DNA of 64,000 nucleotides, from positions 17,535,607 to 17,599,606 of the forward strand of contig NC_092357.1 of NCBI RefSeq assembly GCF_963676685.1, in the 5' to 3' direction. The DNA is from Mytilus edulis. Lineage: Eukaryota; Mollusca; Bivalvia; Mytilida; Mytilidae. Positions 24,701-36,479 of the stretch are shown one piece after another; position 1 is the stretch's first letter; the number at the start of each line of letters is the position of its first letter. The notes below the pieces were generated by a model. That model ran no database searches and had not been told where the DNA came from. It saw only the letters and a program-made list of their open reading frames with translations. Made by a program: the position numbers and the translations under genes.

Positions 24701-27700
24701 TGAATTCAAGAAAACTATACGCATGCGCATAATTTCCAAAACAAACCCTGAAGCAAGAACATATATTAAATGTTTATTAAACGACCTAGATATCATGCTT
24801 CTCTATTACAATCTCAAATATCAGTTTCATAACGGTAACATATAAGTAAAACTCCACTTTAGTTCTTATATGACAGAAATAGATTGATTGGAATTCTGAG
24901 AACTCTCGCATTTTACCAAAGCTGGGAATTCGCTCTGACGTGTTTCTAAATTTATAAATACACTAAATATAAATACTGCTGAATTCTGATTTTCCGTGTT
25001 GTTAAAAACACGCATATAAGTCAAGGGAATTATGAAACATGAAGATTATGAAAAGAACATTATAGGAAAGTTGTTTAAGTTCAATCCCTTTGTTTGTTTT
25101 TACCTTTTAAAGCAAGACAATCATAAGAATCCGAAATGTTCCTTAATGTTTAGAATAAAACGATTGACGTGAGGGAAATGCTCTGAGCCACCGGTATAAG
25201 TCTACAGATTGCTTGAAAGCAATCGTATCCCAAAAAATCATTCTTTTACAGGTAAACATTTTAACATATATTTTTAATCTTTAATATGAAATTAAATAGA
25301 TCTAGAAAAATCCAATTGCAAGAGTTAGTTTAATCTATTTATATCTATATTTATGTTTATATGACCTATATATAGAAACAAAGCTACATATTATTGAGCT
25401 CATGCCCTGTAATTTTTTATTTTAAACTTTTAATAATTTGGATAAATGTATTACATTGTTATCAATCAAATATGAGAATCCAAGTCAAATTGGTGAACAT
25501 GAATTTGTCAGCTAGTGCCCCTTCCAAAAACAAACACGATCCATACGAAAATGGTCAATTCATAAATAGTCTTGCTTTATGAATGAAAATAAGTTCTTTT
25601 CAATGCCAACAAATAATTTTGATAACTGGAGAAAAATAATTAATATTACAACCCCTAAATACAAATCCAGCAAGAATATGTCTTGCCACTGAACTTAAAT
25701 AGTTTTGAATCACTTGTAATCTATCATACTACAAACCTAAACTTAGCATTTCTGTAGAAGGTAGCTTCTCCTTCTGGTGTTGTACCTCCTTTTTCTTGGA
25801 GCACTCCACTATATCCCAGAGACTCGAAAGCTGGTAAGAGATCATTGATAAACACTTTCCTGTCAACTTCTTGTAGACAAATCAAATCACTGTTATAACC
25901 TATAAAAGAACAATACTAAAAAGGTTGACATTTGATCTCATTATATTCCTATGGATTTGTCAAGCCATAATAATAAGCAAAGGTACCAGGCTTAAAAACA
26001 TGATAAAACCAGGTCATGCAGGTTGACTGGTTCAACCCACCACTTTTTCTTAATATGTCCTGTACCAAGTCAGGAAATAGGCAGTTGTAATCAAATAGTC
26101 TGTTTCTATCTCTGTTGTGTTTTTTTTTTGTTGCAGTTCAGTGTTTCTGTCGTTACATTGTTTTCCTCTTAAAATCATGACAATTCATGCAAGTGCCAAG
26201 GCTGCTTGAATTTCCTGATCACCAACATTTTGGCAAAGGACTTACAAAATTTGGGATATTTTGCAATAGACATGATAGATATAACCATGATAAGAGTAAG
26301 GACAAACACATTTTTCAAGGGCTAATGGGATTTTTTTTTTTAATTTGAGAAATTTAGTCTGAGGACAATATTCAGTCAGGGGAGTTACTTGTACAAGTGA
26401 TTTTTAAAATCACTTTCTCAAGTGATATTTTCAACATAATAAGAGTTAATTCCCTTTCATTACTTTTTTAAAATCACTCATTCAAGTGATTATTATTGTT
26501 TGGAAAATCTTTAATAAGAAACCAGGATTATCCCTCTCTTTCAGAGGACAACATCACAACAGGGGTCTTCTTGACATTAAGATAACTATAAAAAAGGTAA
26601 AAATAAATAAAAAAACTAACTTGTAAGCCCTGAGTAAAATTTATTTTCTGAGCAAAAAATAGCATTAGCAGTAGTACATGAATTACATGTTTTTCATAAA
26701 GCAGAGGTTTCAAACCACCAAAACTTAAAATATAAAAAACAATTATTGCTGAGTTTGGCGGTAATATAAGCATTGTCTATATGTTGATAACATTTGGTTG
26801 AGGCAAATTTAAGTCAGAGAACAGAAACCAATTATTGGACGAACAGACAGCATGGACAAGGGTGAAATTTAATGGCCCTACACTACAAATAGGCATAAAT
26901 AGGAACAGTAAGAACAATAATAAACTTAAAATGCTTTGACCAAAAACAAACACAAACATTTAACATACATTTGTCATGTTTGTCATGTTTGTAGAAAACT
27001 AAAGACCTGAGCAGTGATAAATAAGATTTTGCAGGTCATAATTATAATTTCTAGTGAAGTAAATTTATGGAATATACTCATTCTTAGTATTGATCACTCT
27101 TATAAATGAAAATAAAACACTTCAAAGGGTGTCTTTCATCACCTACATGTATTTTGAAATAATGTATATCACTGGTACACATGATTTTAAATCACAGCAC
27201 AGAGTTTTTTCATTCAATTAGAACGTAAATCACTTGTGGAAATGATTTAAAATCACTTTTGCAAATGATTTAAAAACACTTGTGCAAATGATTGAAAATC
27301 ACTTAAGCAAATGATTTAAAATCACTGCACAGAGTGAATTAAAATTGGTGTTTATTTCTGATACCAGCAGTATTTTCAATTACTTTCTAGATGGTGAAAA
27401 ACAGATATAAATTTTTTTTAATTCAAATTTAAAAAAAATAACTTTATATTTATCAATCATTTCAAATGTTTGTAAATCGTATAATTTTGGAGGGCTGAAA
27501 CAAAATGTGTGGATAACAATAATTGAATCTTGGTCAAAAGAGGCTCTTGACTGCTGAATCTTGTTATTTTTTGCTTAAATCTTTCTTCAATGATTATTTT
27601 TGCTTTTCTATATATATTTATAATGAGTGGCTTAAAAATACCATTTAAATGTTCTTTAATGAATTGGTAGCCATGTTTGTTGATGGATCAAAACTTCAGT

Positions 27701-30700
27701 CACCTAAAAAGGGGGGATGAATCGAGTGACTTTAATTTACTGTTCCTTCAGAGTGATTTCAATAGAACACTGGTTAAGAAGTGATTTCTGATTGGAAACC
27801 CCTCCCCTGTTAGACATCCAATATCAGAATATTAATCTTTTTATTTAATGACCAGGACTAATCATTGATTCAACTCCATTGCAGGTTGTCAAATTTTGCA
27901 GATCTAGATCATTTCAATCTTTTTGTCAGAATATAACTATTTCAACAAATTCAAATTCAGATAACTTTTTTGTTGTAATCTGGTTCAGCAAGGGGTCCTG
28001 CTGTCTAGCACAAGATCATTTATGAAGGAAATCAGATCAAATCTATATTTTTTATGCCCCACTTACGATAGTAGAGGGGCATTATGTTTTCTGGTCTGTG
28101 CATTTGTCCGTCTGTCTGTACCATGAATAAATGCATTGCATTTTTGTCAGGAACTACTTGCCAAAGATTTCAAAATTTGGTGTTAGGATTTATATAAGTC
28201 AGCTACTTGTATACCCAGTGATGTGTTTTCCAAATTCATCATTATGAATTCAGGGAAAGAAGAAGTCATTATCATCACTGTAAAAGTGTTTGGATTTGTT
28301 GGTATATATCACCATTACCACTGACAAGGTCAATTGGCTATAAATACCTTGTGTGCTATAAATGGTAAGGAACACGTGTACTAAGTTTTAAGTTGATTAG
28401 ACTTCAGCTTCATCAAAAACTACCTTGACCAAAAACTTTAACCTGAAGTGGGATGAACGGATGCAAAGAGGAATGGAGGAACAGACGGACTGACGGATGG
28501 ACAGACAGAGGTAAAACAGTTTACCCCCCCTCCAAGTTTTTAAAGCAAGATTCAACGCTATAGCTAGGGTTTAGAGTAATAAAAATCACTTGTAATCGTA
28601 ATGGTTTAATCATTGCACAGTATGTGACCTTCATAATGGTCAAATCCTATGTTTTTGTACTGCTATGCATGCTTTTTCAATAAAAGTTTGACATCACAAT
28701 GCATTTTTTATAGTTAGGAAAACCCATGCATGAGACCAGTATAAATAATAATGAAAATCACTTGTATAAATTATTTCAAATCATTGCATAAAAAAAATAT
28801 AAATCACTTGTACAAATGATTTTAAATCATTGCAGAGTGATTTACATGAATTAATATAAATCACTTGTACAGCTGATTTCAAATAACTGCACAGTGATTT
28901 TCAGTAATAGTTATGGTCAGATCATATGTTAACAGTTTTCTTACTTATGAATTCGTACAATGCATGCTTTTGCTATGGAAATTGTGATGTCAAAATACAT
29001 TCATTAAAAATAGTAAGAAAACCCATAAGACCAGGATAAATAATAGTGTTAATCACTTGTACAAATGATTTTAAATCACTGTACAGAGTGATTTCTGTGA
29101 TGGTACAAATGATCTTGCTGCACAGTGATTTTTAATAATTTGATATAACATGCATAAATCAGGATGTTAGATCAAAAAAACAAAAATGCAGACTCCCATT
29201 GATGTACAAGATCGTCAACAACAAAGAAGTGTACCTCCTATTAGACCAACTAGAGTATCTAGCAGGGGTGGATCTAGCCATTTTAAATTGGGGATCCAAC
29301 CATGTCCCCATTCAAATGCATTGATTGGCCAAAAAGGGGGGGGGTCCCATCCCCGGAGGTTGCCACAGCACAGTCATCAGTGGAGGATCCAGAACTTTCA
29401 TAAAGGGGGGGTCTCCAGTCATGCGTCAGTGATCCCCTATATAATCAACCAAATTTTTCCCACAAATCATTTGCAAATCAGGCCCTCCCCTGGATCCACC
29501 TATGGTCATTTGAGACATTCAAAACACAAATGACCAATCTCACAAAATATAAATGAACATTTGTTTTTATCCTGTATTAACCAAACAGAACCAAGTTGCC
29601 AGTATATATAGAAAGTTGAATGTGGACAGTATACACAGAAAAACATGTAAATTATTTGTTTACCATCTTTGATAAAAGAACATTATCTTGGCATGTAAGT
29701 TGTTATGGAGTTTCTTCATAAAGATCTGCTTTATTGAGTCTGAATTTATCAAATAAATATTTAATATTTTTGTTTGCAGTGTGAAGAAATTATGAAATTA
29801 TAATAAATCAAGAAGGCACACAATGATTTCATATTTATATTATTGTGCCAAAAATTTCTGACATTCTGATTTACATGATTTTGTTTAAAACTTTTTAAGT
29901 CATCCGGAGTTATTCCCCTTTAAGTTAATTTCATTCCCAAAAATCACTTGCTGAAATGATCTTTTGTATCTGAATAAAAATATCACTCATTGAAGTGATT
30001 TAAAATCTTCAGAAGGTCCAATTTTCAAACCACGCAAGTACTTATATTTCTATCGAGAGTACATATTTTTTTCAACGTCAAAATGTAGTTTAAATGTTGA
30101 AGTTTATTGGAAAAATATTCACAGTACCAGCAAAAATCTTATAAAATCTCCAGACTATAAATATTTCAAGGCTATTTTTAGTCATTTTCAAGTAATTTTT
30201 GCAAATTCCTTTATTTTGTCAATGTTTACAGTGTTTCCCACCATATCTTTGGAAAACCATGTAGTTTAGGAACAATCTCACAAAATTACAACGAGCTACA
30301 AATTGGGGGAAATTCAAATTTTCAAGTTTTTATACCTATAGCTATGTTTCTAAGCAAAAATAAAAAATCACTCAAATAAGTGATTTTAAAAATCACTTGT
30401 ACAAGTAACTCCCCTGACTGATATTTTGTATGCAATTTTGTCTGTAGCAAATTATTTGAAAGCAGATATTCATTTGTTATACTAATTACCTGTGATTTCT
30501 TTTATAAAAAGCTGTTTTCTGTAATCTATTGCTAATGCATAAGGAGGACAGTATGGAAACAATTCATTTCTACTGAAGTCTGAGTCAGCATAAATATCAG
30601 CTAGTATATTATAACTAACTACTCTTATTCTGAAATGAGAAGAACATTGTTAAATTTTCCATATAAAATGTTTTATATACAAATGTATACATGAAACATG

Positions 30701-33700
30701 TAAAGGAGACAGTCACAGCACTTCGAAATTAAAATAATGGTCCTTACTCCTGACTTTCTAGTCTCCTGTTCAGATTTATTTATATTATGTTTTGTGTTAT
30801 CTCTTGCATATTTTAATAATGACCATTTTGAACATCACTTTAATAGTAAAATGATGTTAGGAAATATGTAGTTTACCTTGATTTCTTTTTTGAATATATG
30901 AATAAAATATGATTAATAAAAGACATACTGGAAATACAAATAATCACTTGAAGAAATTTTGATTGGCTAATTTTCATATTCTTCTCATGACACAAACTAT
31001 TACAACTTTCATGAGTCACCTAATTCTGACTTGTTTATAGATGTCAGCATGGTCAGAGCTCTGACATGTTGTCTGACTATACAAAAGTATGTCCAAATCT
31101 GTATGTAATAATTAGAAGATGAGTCTTTTTATTGAAGTATGATTACTAATGAGACAACTCTCTCCTAGAGAACAAATGAACAACTATTTGTCACTGTATG
31201 GCCTTCAACCATGTGCAATACCCATACAACATAGTCAGTTATGCAGGGTCTAAAATGCATGTAAAAAATTACCCATCATCCTCCAGTGTATTCTGTGTGT
31301 ACAAATGTCTGTTTTCAAATGGACATACACCTGGCCCAGCCTCCACATCACACTTAGACAAACTATTAAACTCTTCTCCAGAGCGATGACCAAGTTTTGG
31401 CATGCAAGTCAATTTTAATTTATTTCCTAAATCAGAAATCGAAGGTGTGTAAGAAAAACCTTCAGAAAGTTTATCCCAAACTTCTTTAGTCTTTTTTTTC
31501 TTTTGTGAATCATCTTCCACAGATTTATACCGATACCAAATAAACGTTGATTTTAGTAAGTCACAGAATTCAGCGTGTATTTTAGGATAAATTGGAAACC
31601 CAACCATAATGTTCGTTGGTAAGACAAGAGCAGTGATAACAGGTACATTAATTTCTACTGGTAACAATTGATCTTCAATGTGTAGCACTGCTCCTTCCAC
31701 AAAAGTCTGGTTTATAGGTGTAGCCTCATTTTCAATTAGTTTTTCTTTCACAGTAAGCCATATTTTTAAGTCAGGTTCTTCAATAGAATCTGTTGTCTCT
31801 TGTTTCTTCCTTTTTTTCTTTTTAGACAGTTTTTTTAACATGCTTGCCTTTAGTCTCTCTATCGTTTTACCCACCTAAAAATTAAAAAAAAATCTATAAC
31901 AATTATAAACTATGCAATTTGTTTTTTTAGCAAATTGGTTCTTCAAAATGAAACAGTTTGAAATACTCATTTACATTCTAGTGATGAATATATGCCCCTG
32001 TATTCTTATACATGTTATATGAGCCACTAGCATTGACCTACATATGTATACCCCTAAGTCTATCAATGAAAAGGAGGGGAAAACTGAGCCAAGGATACTT
32101 CACTACAAGCATTACAGGGGTCCTTAGATATATTGTGGTTTCTTAAAGGAGAAGATGACAAAATGGCTGCACGCAGAGAATAGGCTATTTGCCAATTCCC
32201 ATAATTGATCCTGTAATTAGAGATCCCTTTTTTAGTTGTCTCCCTTATGAGCAGTCAGTGGACTTACTTAAATAAGTGATTTTCTAAATCACTGATTCAA
32301 GTAACATTATTTCCATAAAGGTTGGAAGTTAGAGTTGTCTTTCTTTAATAATCACCTATTTAAGTAGTACAAATTAATCACTTGAAGAAATGATTTAATC
32401 TTATTGTAGCTTTAACAATGTTTAAATATAGAATACTAATGATCCAGGGACTAATTATGTTTCTAAACTTATCAGAACCAACATCTGTGTTGTCTAGGAT
32501 GACCAGGTCATTTCAGGTGATGACCTTGTACTGAATCTAGGATAATGACATAAAAATCACTTGTTTAAGTATCAGACCTCAATTTCCTTCTCAAAAATCA
32601 CTTCTTTAAGTATCATTCTTTTAATAACCCCCACTAATTTCAACACCCCCGAACAGCGGAATTTTTATCGCGAACAGTAGAATTTTATTACATAATCTGA
32701 AAGATGAAACCTTGAACTTCACAGGAAAAATACTCCCACTGCTGGGAAAAATCTTTTAAGAAAGTATCAGTTCTTATGTAAAGCCATTATTATAGCATTT
32801 TTTCAACTAAAATAGAATTTTCAGCTAAATGATAGCATCAAAGGCATAAACCTTGCTACTTAAAAGAAGCAAAAATTTTTTTTTTTTTAATTTTACTAAT
32901 TAAAAGATATTATTTAAACCTATGTGTTTAAAATTTTGAAAAAACTACATAATCCCAATTTGTGACAAATCCTCGAATTTGCTACTCAAATAAGTGATTT
33001 AAAAATCACTTATTTCAGTAAGTCCCCTGACTGATGAGGGACATGAATTTTTATTTACAATGGAGAGCTAGCAGAAAGGGCAAATCTACCTGTAGATAAT
33101 GTGAGTAATCTATAAGGTTTTCAAATCTTTTAATTACATTAATTTGTTGTTTAACTAAATACTTTTGACATCAGAAATTATTTTTCATGAACAATTTGTT
33201 AAACCACCGATACATCACTTTCAATTCATCATGATTTGCATTGGACAAAGCCAATTTTGTCCGGTATGGAACCAGTCTACGATTGACAAAGGGAAATAAT
33301 TTGGTTAAAAAGTGTGTAATAACAGAATCAAATTTGTAATTGGCAAATGGACTACTGATACTCTAAATTTAAAATCGATTGTGATAATAAAACTTTAATA
33401 TCTATGAATTTGAGCATTTTTATACAGAATGGATATAATATTAATTTTTGATTTTTTTGCAAAGTTTCCCTTTAACAGGTTCTGATACACATGATACATG
33501 TGAATTTATGTGGGAGGTATATTGTAACACCCATTATTATGTATATTTCTGTGTCTGCATTAAGTATAGACATATCAGAATTTTATCAAGGTGTTGTTTA
33601 CAAAGCGAAAGAAGCACATCATCATATATGAACAGAGGGTAGTAATGGGGGTACTTTCATGACATTTTTGCCATAATGACCATGATGACTTTAACAGAAA

Positions 33701-34201
33701 TTTTTTAACCATGACAATAAATGTACAATTTTATAATCATGATAATATAGACGATTAAAAAAATCGACTGATTCAACGCATCAGAAATTATCTGAACAAA
33801 AATTATTTCAGACCTCTGACGAATATAACCATAAGGATATTTTGATGAATCACGGTACAATTAAAATTTTAACCAATTTGTCGCTAATGGTAGCCAAAAT
33901 GACTTGTTGACGCCTGACAGTAAAGAACATACTACCCCCAAAACAACGTTTTATATCAAATTTACAGGTGGTTAAATAAAACTACATGTACCTCTTCAAC
34001 TTGAATTCTTTCCAGGTTGACAGTTTTACAGGGTCCCCCTTCATGCTTATAATTTACAGTGATCTGCATTCGTTCCTCTTCTGGGACACATCGCACAAAA
34101 ACTCCTTCCATGTCTGACATTCCAACCAATGCTATTGATTTGTTTCTAACAAATTTACTTAAGATGTTTATTGCACAAGTTTTTCTTGATAGCATTGCCA
34201 C
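12757..34201 (-). CDS. PDE12: PDE12-like 2',5'-phosphodiesterase / mitochondrial deadenylase
   Basis: Eight coding exons (- strand): 33992-34201, 31273-31874, 30490-30629, 25737-25899, 23639-23771, 21604-21759, 16038-16152, 12757-13025. All junctions are GT-AG and in frame, giving 595 residues (human PDE12 has 609). Residues 1-25 are basic and amphipathic, like a mitochondrial targeting peptide. Residues 30-270 hold the PDE12 N-terminal region, ending in a motif typical of the family (VEAGPGVCPFENRHLYT). The endonuclease/exonuclease/phosphatase domain follows: SYNILAD (Asn278), CLQEVD (Glu328), ANTHLYFHP (His436), CGDFN (Asp479, Asn481) and PSDH (His581), so all catalytic positions are kept. 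PDE12 trims 3' oligo(A) from mitochondrial RNA and cleaves 2',5'-oligoadenylate. Exon 2 has a lysine-rich stretch (SKKKKRKKQ) that may be species-specific. Introns carry two HINEs, two CAGTCAGG elements, a SINE and other repeats. Confidence 0.93.
13026..14336. other. PDE12 intron 7, distal part: AT-rich, nothing coding
   Basis: No exon was seen. A segment near 13610-13700 (gatgacgtcacggtcacatg … gccaatcagaag) looks like a dispersed repeat fragment, but its ends are not clear. Confidence 0.5.
14337..15985 (-). mobile_element. HINE copy 2, shortened, in PDE12 intron 7
   Basis: Same ends as copy 1 (CCAGATGCTCCGCAGGGCG on the left, GCGGTCGTATAAAA on the right on +). It is about 350 bp shorter because the ~160-bp core repeat is present twice where the other copies have it four times, and the GAC/GTC microsatellite is short. 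It is flanked by A residues on both sides with no target duplication. Orientation matches the host gene. Confidence 0.75.
16828..17037 (-). mobile_element. tRNA-derived SINE in PDE12 intron 6
   Basis: Read on - it begins GGGGCCTTGGTGGCTGAGTG, an excellent RNA polymerase III A box (TGGCTGAGTGG). A B-box-like GGTTATGATATCAAATCC (about 16952-16968 on +) follows some 50 bp later, then a unique body. The tail boundary is uncertain. It does not fold as a functional tRNA. Confidence 0.65.
17225..17701 (+). repeat. Left part of a split dispersed repeat (gacaacaac…gacaggcgc family)
   Basis: Shares 'gacttgggacaggcgcaaaa'-like and 'ggttaaacatgtttgtgag'-like blocks with repeats at 35560, 36480, 40600, 46318 and 51640. 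It breaks off at 17701 and appears to resume at 21298 after a 3.6-kb insertion. Confidence 0.65.
17702..21297. mobile_element. TIR transposon, non-autonomous, hosting HINE copy 3
   Basis: Inner parts of the two ends are inverted copies: TGTTTGTTTGCAGTTTTCCG on the left and the complement of CGGTAAACTGCAAACAAACA on the right. TGA occurs on both sides (17699-17701 and 21298-21300), and the flanking dispersed repeat reads continuously if one TGA and the element are removed. Without the nested HINE the element is about 1.6 kb. An open frame at 20625-20885 has no recognisable relative. The superfamily is not determined. Confidence 0.55.
18413..20388 (-). mobile_element. HINE copy 3, nested in the TIR element
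   Basis: Full structure with four core repeats of each type, but the microsatellite has collapsed to a single GACGACG before the terminal hairpin. There is a small internal duplication at about 18650-18685 (attttcttttttaagaaa). The right end is GCGGTCGTATAAAA. It shares diagnostic bases with copy 2 (ggttggggc; ttattctgttggg). Confidence 0.75.
21298..21460 (+). repeat. Right part of the split dispersed repeat
   Basis: Begins tgacatgccagctacagact and runs through a 'ggggtttagtatcataccat' block to about 21460. It continues the repeat interrupted at 17701; continuity is judged from the TGA duplication and from my recollection of this repeat family in mussels. Confidence 0.5.
21760..23638. other. 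PDE12 intron 5: no gene, one long poly-G
   Basis: The sequence is unremarkable apart from a 28-bp G run at 23312-23339. Segments at 21960-22650 look repeat-like (repeated 'aaaattt…gcaccaaa' wording) but no boundaries could be set. Confidence 0.45.
23312..23339 (+). repeat. Poly-G tract, 28 bp
   Basis: An uninterrupted run of G, so a candidate G-quadruplex or slippage site. On the PDE12 sense strand it is poly-C within intron 5. Its exact length is likely unreliable in assembly. Confidence 0.9.
23772..25736. other. PDE12 intron 4: no confirmed feature
   Basis: A GGAAG-rich stretch and a 60-codon open frame at 24423-24605 stand out, with a downstream open frame at 24663-24845. Neither resembles a known protein and no splice context was found. 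Confidence 0.4.
28057..28560 (+). repeat. Mollusc-type 'tgccccac…tagaggggc' repeat inside the transposon
   Basis: Starts tatgccccacttacgatagt and has a 'gtccgtctgtctgta' tract near 28110. It ends with inverted-looking 'gaacagacggactgacggat' and 'ttaccccccctccaag'. The complementary gtccgtc/gacggac tracts could pair. The assignment to a common bivalve repeat is from memory. Confidence 0.5.
29265..29510 (+). repeat. 'ggcggatccagg' family repeat, degenerate
   Basis: Contains ggtggatctagccattttaa, 'ccattcaaatgcattgattg' and a G-rich run followed by 'cagtggaggatccagaac'. It matches the copy at 37531-37700 in wording and order. Confidence 0.5.
31130..31262 (+). repeat. Dispersed 'caatgagacaac' repeat fragment abutting a PDE12 splice donor
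   Basis: Contains 'actaatgagacaactctctc' and 'tggccttcaaccatgtgcaa', which match the repeat copies at 35560 and 40600. It ends about 10 bp from the donor of PDE12 exon 2 (31273). Confidence 0.6.
32180..33352. repeat. Dispersed repeat (about 385 bp) split by a 782-bp transposon
   Basis: The sequence on either side of 32252-33033 matches, in inverse orientation, the uninterrupted copy at 51113-51495 over about 385 bp. Its outer ends read ATTTGCCAATT on the left and AATTGGCAAAT on the right, so this repeat may itself be a MITE. Confidence 0.75.
32252..33033. mobile_element. Second CAGTCAGG-ended element, 782 bp, 5-bp duplication ATGAG
   Basis: The left end CAGTCAGTGGACTTACTTAA and right end (complement CAGTCAGGGGACTTACTGAA) form an inverted repeat of about 40 bp with several mismatches, again with AAGTGATTT/AAATCACTT motifs. 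ATGAG is duplicated at 32247-32251 and 33034-33038. Internal copies of the AATCACTT motif occur at 32378, 32560 and 32597. It has no ORF. It is the same family as 26373-30420 and lies in PDE12 intron 1. Confidence 0.8.
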
Positions 34202-34274
34202 AAATATTGCAACATGTCAATCTGGTCCCTGTACTGGAAATTTAACAGGTAGAGCATGCAGAATGAAAAGGTAG

Positions 34275-35127
34275 GAACTAGTCCTGTAGTACTTTCGTAT
34301 CTTCAAAGTTAAAAACTTTTATTTAGATATTTACAAGAATATCCAAGAATATCTAAAATGTTTATGCTTATATAAAATGCTTTTTGTGACTTGTGTGACT
34401 CATTTACTATTCAGTTATTCATGAATGATATGGGAAAAACATAAGAGATAATTTTAGACTGTTGTAATTTCAAAATTACCCCCAGGTTATTTGATAATAA
34501 TTTTCCTCATATGGAAAATGTGGACACGTCAAAAAAGTGACATTTGCTTCGAGACGTTTCGGCCATGAACCCGTTCGGCCGTATGTCGTTTCGGCCATTC
34601 ACCTGTTCGGCCTTGGTTGTTTCGGTCCATTATCTTTTCATACATGATAGAACGAATTAAGTGGGAAGTAGCCATTTATTTATCCTATTTGATAAGACTT
34701 TCGTAATAAAGGTATATAATTTTTGTTTGTTTGTTTGGTTTTTTTTTCGTTTTTTATGTGTCCTGTCTAAGATTATTATACTAACTTAGTGTAATAGTCC
34801 AAGGTCCTGTAGACGTGTGGTGTTGCATTACTAATTGTTCAAGAAATCACATTTAATAAATAAAGACTACACAAATATTTCACATCTTTATTGGTCACTC
34901 TCATCATCAATTAACAATACATAACAAGAACAATTTTTAATTGCATTCAAATCAAAAATTTGTAAAGTTCATTTTGATTGGATAACGTCATTTATTTACA
35001 TGGCATCAATTGACAGTTGATGTTATGGGACGTACGCACATGCGCAGACGGCCATGCTATGACAAATTTCAAATACATGTTTTAACGTTGTTTTCTGTAA
35101 GTTTCATTAGAAAGGAGATAACACTAT
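34275..35127. other. Region upstream of PDE12: no gene seen
   Basis: Holds a degenerate tandem tract of 'gtttcggccat/gttcggcc' at about 34550-34630. No TATA box or other promoter element could be assigned with confidence. Confidence 0.45.
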
Positions 35128-35267
35128 TGTATTTAAATCTCCGACGACATCAATTGGGGTTTTGATGGTCGCAAATATCCGTTTACTGTCTGCGCTAAGT
35201 AAACTTAATTTGCGACCATCAAATCCCCAATTGATCATGTTGATGCCGTCGGAGCTTAAAATACAAT
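35128..35267. mobile_element. Fold-back MITE, about 140 bp
   Basis: Nearly the whole segment is an imperfect inverted repeat: the left arm (ctccgacgacatcaattggg … tgatggtcgcaaat … gtttact) pairs with the right arm (agtaaac … atttgcgaccatca … cgtcggag). The loop is about 10 bp. It would form a long hairpin if transcribed. Confidence 0.75.
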
Positions 35268-35559
35268 ACAGTTTTCTCTGAAGTGCACGAACACAAAAGA
35301 AGTTAATTGCATTCACTCGGAGTCGGAATATAGTCGGAGTCTGGCCGTATGCCTACTGGACCAGGAACACGTCGTGCGTACATATACCCAATCTGTATGA
35401 GGAATTCTGAGGTCTTCAGTGTGTTAGCGTCTAGCCGGTCCCATAAGTCAACAAGTTTAAATTACCCTGAATCTGGTGATGGGTCTCTCGTTGGTACCGG
35501 GTCACTTGCTGCATGCTCACTAACGAGTCTGTGGGTTAGTTTTACGTTCTTGAAATAGA

Positions 35560-35900
35560 TATAGGAAGATGTGGTGTGAGTGCCAATGAGACAACTCTCC
35601 ATACAAATAACAATTTAAAAAGTAAACCATTATAGGTTAAAGTACGGCCTTCAACACGGAGCTTTGGCTCACACCGAACAACAAGCTATAAAGGGCCCCA
35701 AAATTACTAGTGTAAAACCATTCAAACGGGAAACCCAACGGTCTAATCTATATAAAAAAAACGAGAAACGAGAAACACATATATATTACATAAACAAACG
35801 ACAACTACTGTACATCAGATTCCTGACTTAGGACAGGTGCAAACATTTGCAGCGGGATTAAACGTTTTAATTGGCTTCTTTACGGAAGGCAGGAACTATC
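35560..35900 (+). repeat. Dispersed 'caatgagacaac' repeat, well preserved copy
   Basis: Blocks in order: gtgccaatgagacaactctc, 'acggccttcaacacggagct', 'gctataaagggccccaaaat', 'aaacaaacgacaactactgt' and 'gacttaggacaggtgcaaac'. The same block order recurs at 40600, 46318 and 51640. Confidence 0.75.
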
Positions 35901-36479
35901 CTACAAAAATAAAGGTGGGCCCGTTCATCTTTGCCATTGAAGCGTCTATGCCATCCTGCAGGATAAGAAAAGAAATTAAAAATATAATATTGTAATTGTA
36001 GTGGATTAAATTACAATTAAATAAATAAATATAGATAATTGATTCACTTACGCATGTTACGTTTGTATACGTATTCAATTAAATAATTGGATTAAATAAG
36101 TGATACAATAAGTGTTAAGGTAATCGACAAAAGCGCGTGTCGTCATAAACCAATCAATTTGTTAATTAATTTAATCATTTAAAAACATGGCAACTTTTTA
36201 TTCAATAAAAATTAAGTAATGAAAATAACGTGTTTGTAGAGTTATTAAAACTGACGTCATGTTCTTCATCTTCAACAATTGCATGGTTCCCCTTCCAATA
36301 CACCGTCCATTACTGGGGTACACTCGAAGAAGACATCTACCTCATTGTTCCTTATTCTTCTTTAATGAACAAGTGAAACACCTAAAATATAAACATATTA
36401 TAAATCAACTAAAATTGAAAAAAAAATTCAAGACTTACCGTTGGGACAATTATACTAATAGTCTATGTTAGTGTTATAG

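Larger units (their letters stand above)
26373..30420. mobile_element. Long-TIR DNA transposon (CAGTCAGGGG ends, 5-bp duplication)
   Basis: The ends are perfect inverted repeats of 43 bp starting CAGTCAGGGGAGTTACTTGT and containing the palindromic motif ACTTGTACAAGT followed by GATTTTTAAAATCACTT. The target duplication is ATATT (26368-26372 and 30421-30425). Variants of the AATCACTTGTACAAATGATT motif recur inside (27228-27330, 28755-28905, 29045-29130, 29940-30005). No transposase ORF was seen, so it is non-autonomous. It carries other repeats (28057-28560 and 29265-29510). It lies in PDE12 intron 3, and its right end is only about 70 bp from exon 3. The superfamily is unassigned. Confidence 0.75.
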
